Source: Bemisia tabaci
Lineage: Eukaryota; Arthropoda; Insecta; Hemiptera; Aleyrodidae
Length of the DNA: 64,000 bases
Reading direction: 5' to 3'
Assembly (NCBI RefSeq): GCF_918797505.1
Contig: NC_092793.1
Coordinates: 91,524,411-91,588,410, forward strand
A program made the position numbers and the translations under genes. Each line of letters starts with the position of its first letter. Position 1 is the stretch's first letter. Below are positions 54,301-57,300 of this stretch, in pieces. Below the pieces are notes generated by a model that was given only the letters and a program-made list of their open reading frames with translations, was not told the DNA's origin and did not search any database.

Positions 54301-57300
54301 CCTCAAATAAGTGGCAAAATTAGGAGTTAAGAGCATGGAGCCGTCCTCTAATGCTCAATAAAATTCGAAACAAGTTGAGTGAACGAAATCATAAGTAAGA
54401 GAGAAAGTAATAAAACCACAGTTTTGTAAGACGTTCCATCAGATTTCATCCGAAAAATAGAGCAAATACCGTAAAATGTTAACAATTTTCTAGGGAGGCT
54501 CCCTGAGGAGGGGAAAGAGACTACGTTAACACACCCCCCCCCCCCCCCAATGGCGAACGCTAGAGCTTGCCCTGTCACTAAACCCACCGCAGGCCACTGC
54601 ATTCCCTATCCTTCTCTGCCCCGCGCAGCACACCGGTCTTTACAATTTTGCTGGACTGTCTTTGTGAGATCAGCATTGATGTGAAGATAAACTGATTAAA
54701 ATGAATTTTTGGATAGCAAGCAGCAGTTTTACAGTTCCGCGATGGTTCAATTAATTGCTCGTCTTTAATTGAAGGAAACAATTCTCTCCCTTCTTATTTT
54801 TCCCCAGCAAATCAAAATTTATGCGAAACCATTTGATAATTAGCTGAATTGATTAATCTTGATCTTTTTATCTATAATAGTAATTTCTTTATTCAAAATT
54901 TGAATGTTAGAAAGAAAATCATTATTGATTCGATTTTTACTTCGACCGATACAGAGGTTGGTTTTGGTCAAAAATAGGTGAAAACTAAAAATATTCCATT
55001 CGAATTCGAAACTTTTTCAAAATATTCCATTTGATTCGACATTAAAAAAACAATAATCGCACAACCCTAATTTTTACCATGCAATAAGCGTTTTTTTGTT
55101 AAATAGTGTCCTATTCTGAGAAAAAGAAGAAGAAAAAAGTGCATCGTAGCAAAAAATGCATCTTTGCAAAATTGAAGAGCGTCTGCTTATAGACAGTGCT
55201 ATGTGCACACTGATTATGTGATTCCTTGAGAGATTCTAGACAAAATCGTGCAGTCCCATTTACTTTGAATCAGCTGATACAAAACCAACAAAGTACGATG
55301 ACGGACGGATTGAGCCACACCTGCAATAAGCTCATCGACAGCCAGCCAACAAGTAAAAATGCTTGCATCCTAACATCTCAAAATTCTGGATGATTCCTGA
55401 CAAATATGTCATCAAATACTTCATCATTGATGGCCATAGTACCAAATACTTTTCGACATTAAGGATTTTAGGGAATTCACGTTTAGGAAAACTGGAGACA
55501 GAAAACACGGACTAGTGTTTTGGGCCAAATTGTTTTTTTTCTTATATTTTTTCTTTGAAGGCCCTCTTTCAAGTAAAGCAGATTCTTCCTCTCTTGTCGC
55601 TGTGAGAAAAATATTGGGTTAAATGTTTGGAATTATTTTGATAAAGAAGAATTGGAGGAAAATCTGCTTTTAAGAGTGTAGCACTAGTAATTTTATCACC
55701 CCCCAAACCTATTTAAATGACCCAAAAGCTTTTTCTTGCGTATGCTGGCACACTTTTTTTTTACTTGGAAGTAGACTGTTCCATTAGATGAATTTAGTAA
55801 ATCTGAAATATTTTTGAAAATTTGTCGAAAAATTAAACAGATTCTGAGGTACAATTTTACGCTCTTTAATTTTGCAAAGATGCATTTTTTTTTTCAAAAT
55901 AAAGCAATTTTTTTTATCATCGGGACAGTTATTCCATGGTTAAAATAGAAAATTCAAGATTCATGTAAAAAAAAAAAGTTTAGAGAAAATCTAAAAATGG
56001 TATGATTGGGATGAAACTTTGCTGGAATTTTTTTTTAATTATTGGTATCTATTCGAAATAGGAGAGTTGAACTTTTCCAACACCTCTTTCCAGCCAAAAG
56101 ACAGCGATTGTTAAATACACATTCCTACATTCTAAGTGTAGATCAATTTGGATATAACCTTCTACAGTAATAGAAGACACCCACTATTTAAGAGGTGAAC
56201 TGACTTAGGGAAACTCACTTGGGAATGGCTGGGCGTGGAAGTGACCATTGGAAATCTAAGAAACCTGTGTTTGGCTGCCATCCTCTGATCAGAAAACTAG
56301 AAGTTCCAGTTACTGTTATTACAACTTTCTCCATGTGTAATAATTTGATATTTCCGAGTGGATCTTTTTCTAACACATGTCGCCATTTTATGTTTCCTAG
56401 AAGAAGATAAATTATTTAAAAGAAAAATGATGCCGCTTCAGTCCTCAAATTTAACAGGCCACCTTACATTTTTAGACTGATTTCAGTGTTGGGCAAAATT
56501 GATAAACTACCAACTGGAAAATAATACATTTTTACGTCGTTCCAATCTCTAAAAGAGGCTTGTAATGAAAAGCCAATCTTCACACTTCCAACATTCCCAG
56601 AATCCAAATTTTACTATTGTTGTTGCTGTATATGACAGTTTCGTTCTGGATCAGGGATTGGGAGTAGAGTTTGCGGGCGAACTCTAGGCAGGAGCGATCT
56701 CTTGTCAGAGAGTCTGGGTGCACATCCTCAATCCTCCGGTCCATCTTTCGCGTAGGTCCAACATCGGTCTCTTTCCCTCCAGCTCACTATTTAAGCCAGG
56801 CCGTAGTAGACTCAGCAGTTAGTGGCCACAGTATTGAGCGCCTTCCGTACGAAATCCTATCTTCAGGGGGAAGGGGGAAGAGGAGATTTCTCTTGGGAGA
56901 GAAACGAATTTCCGAGGGGTGGCGAAGGATACGTAGGGGCACAGAAACTTCTTCAGGGATGGAAAAACTTTTTTTTTGGGATGAAGAAGGATTTTCAGTG
57001 AGGCGTGGAAATTCTATGCTCAACTCTCCCGATAAATTTTCCTGTCCCTGATGGTGAATATATCGATTTTCTGGAGAAGCAATGAATAAAATACAAAATC
57101 CTTCCCCACACCATACGTTCGATATCGCGACTGCTCGGTGCAGAGAAGGATCTTGCCGCGGGAGAACTGCTTTCGATATTTGGATTGAGTGGCATGGAGA
57201 AACATTTCTGCAGTGGAGAACCATTTCAGCGGTGGAGAACCATTTTTGCGCGGCGAGGAGCCGATTCGGAAGCTTCTGTCTGCGATGACTGTTGAGCTCT

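Noticed and set aside
55250..55345. Minus-strand open stretch 'ELIAGVAQSVRHRTLLVLYQ' as a missing EMC1 exon
   Set aside because: Only scattered matches; splice phases do not fit.
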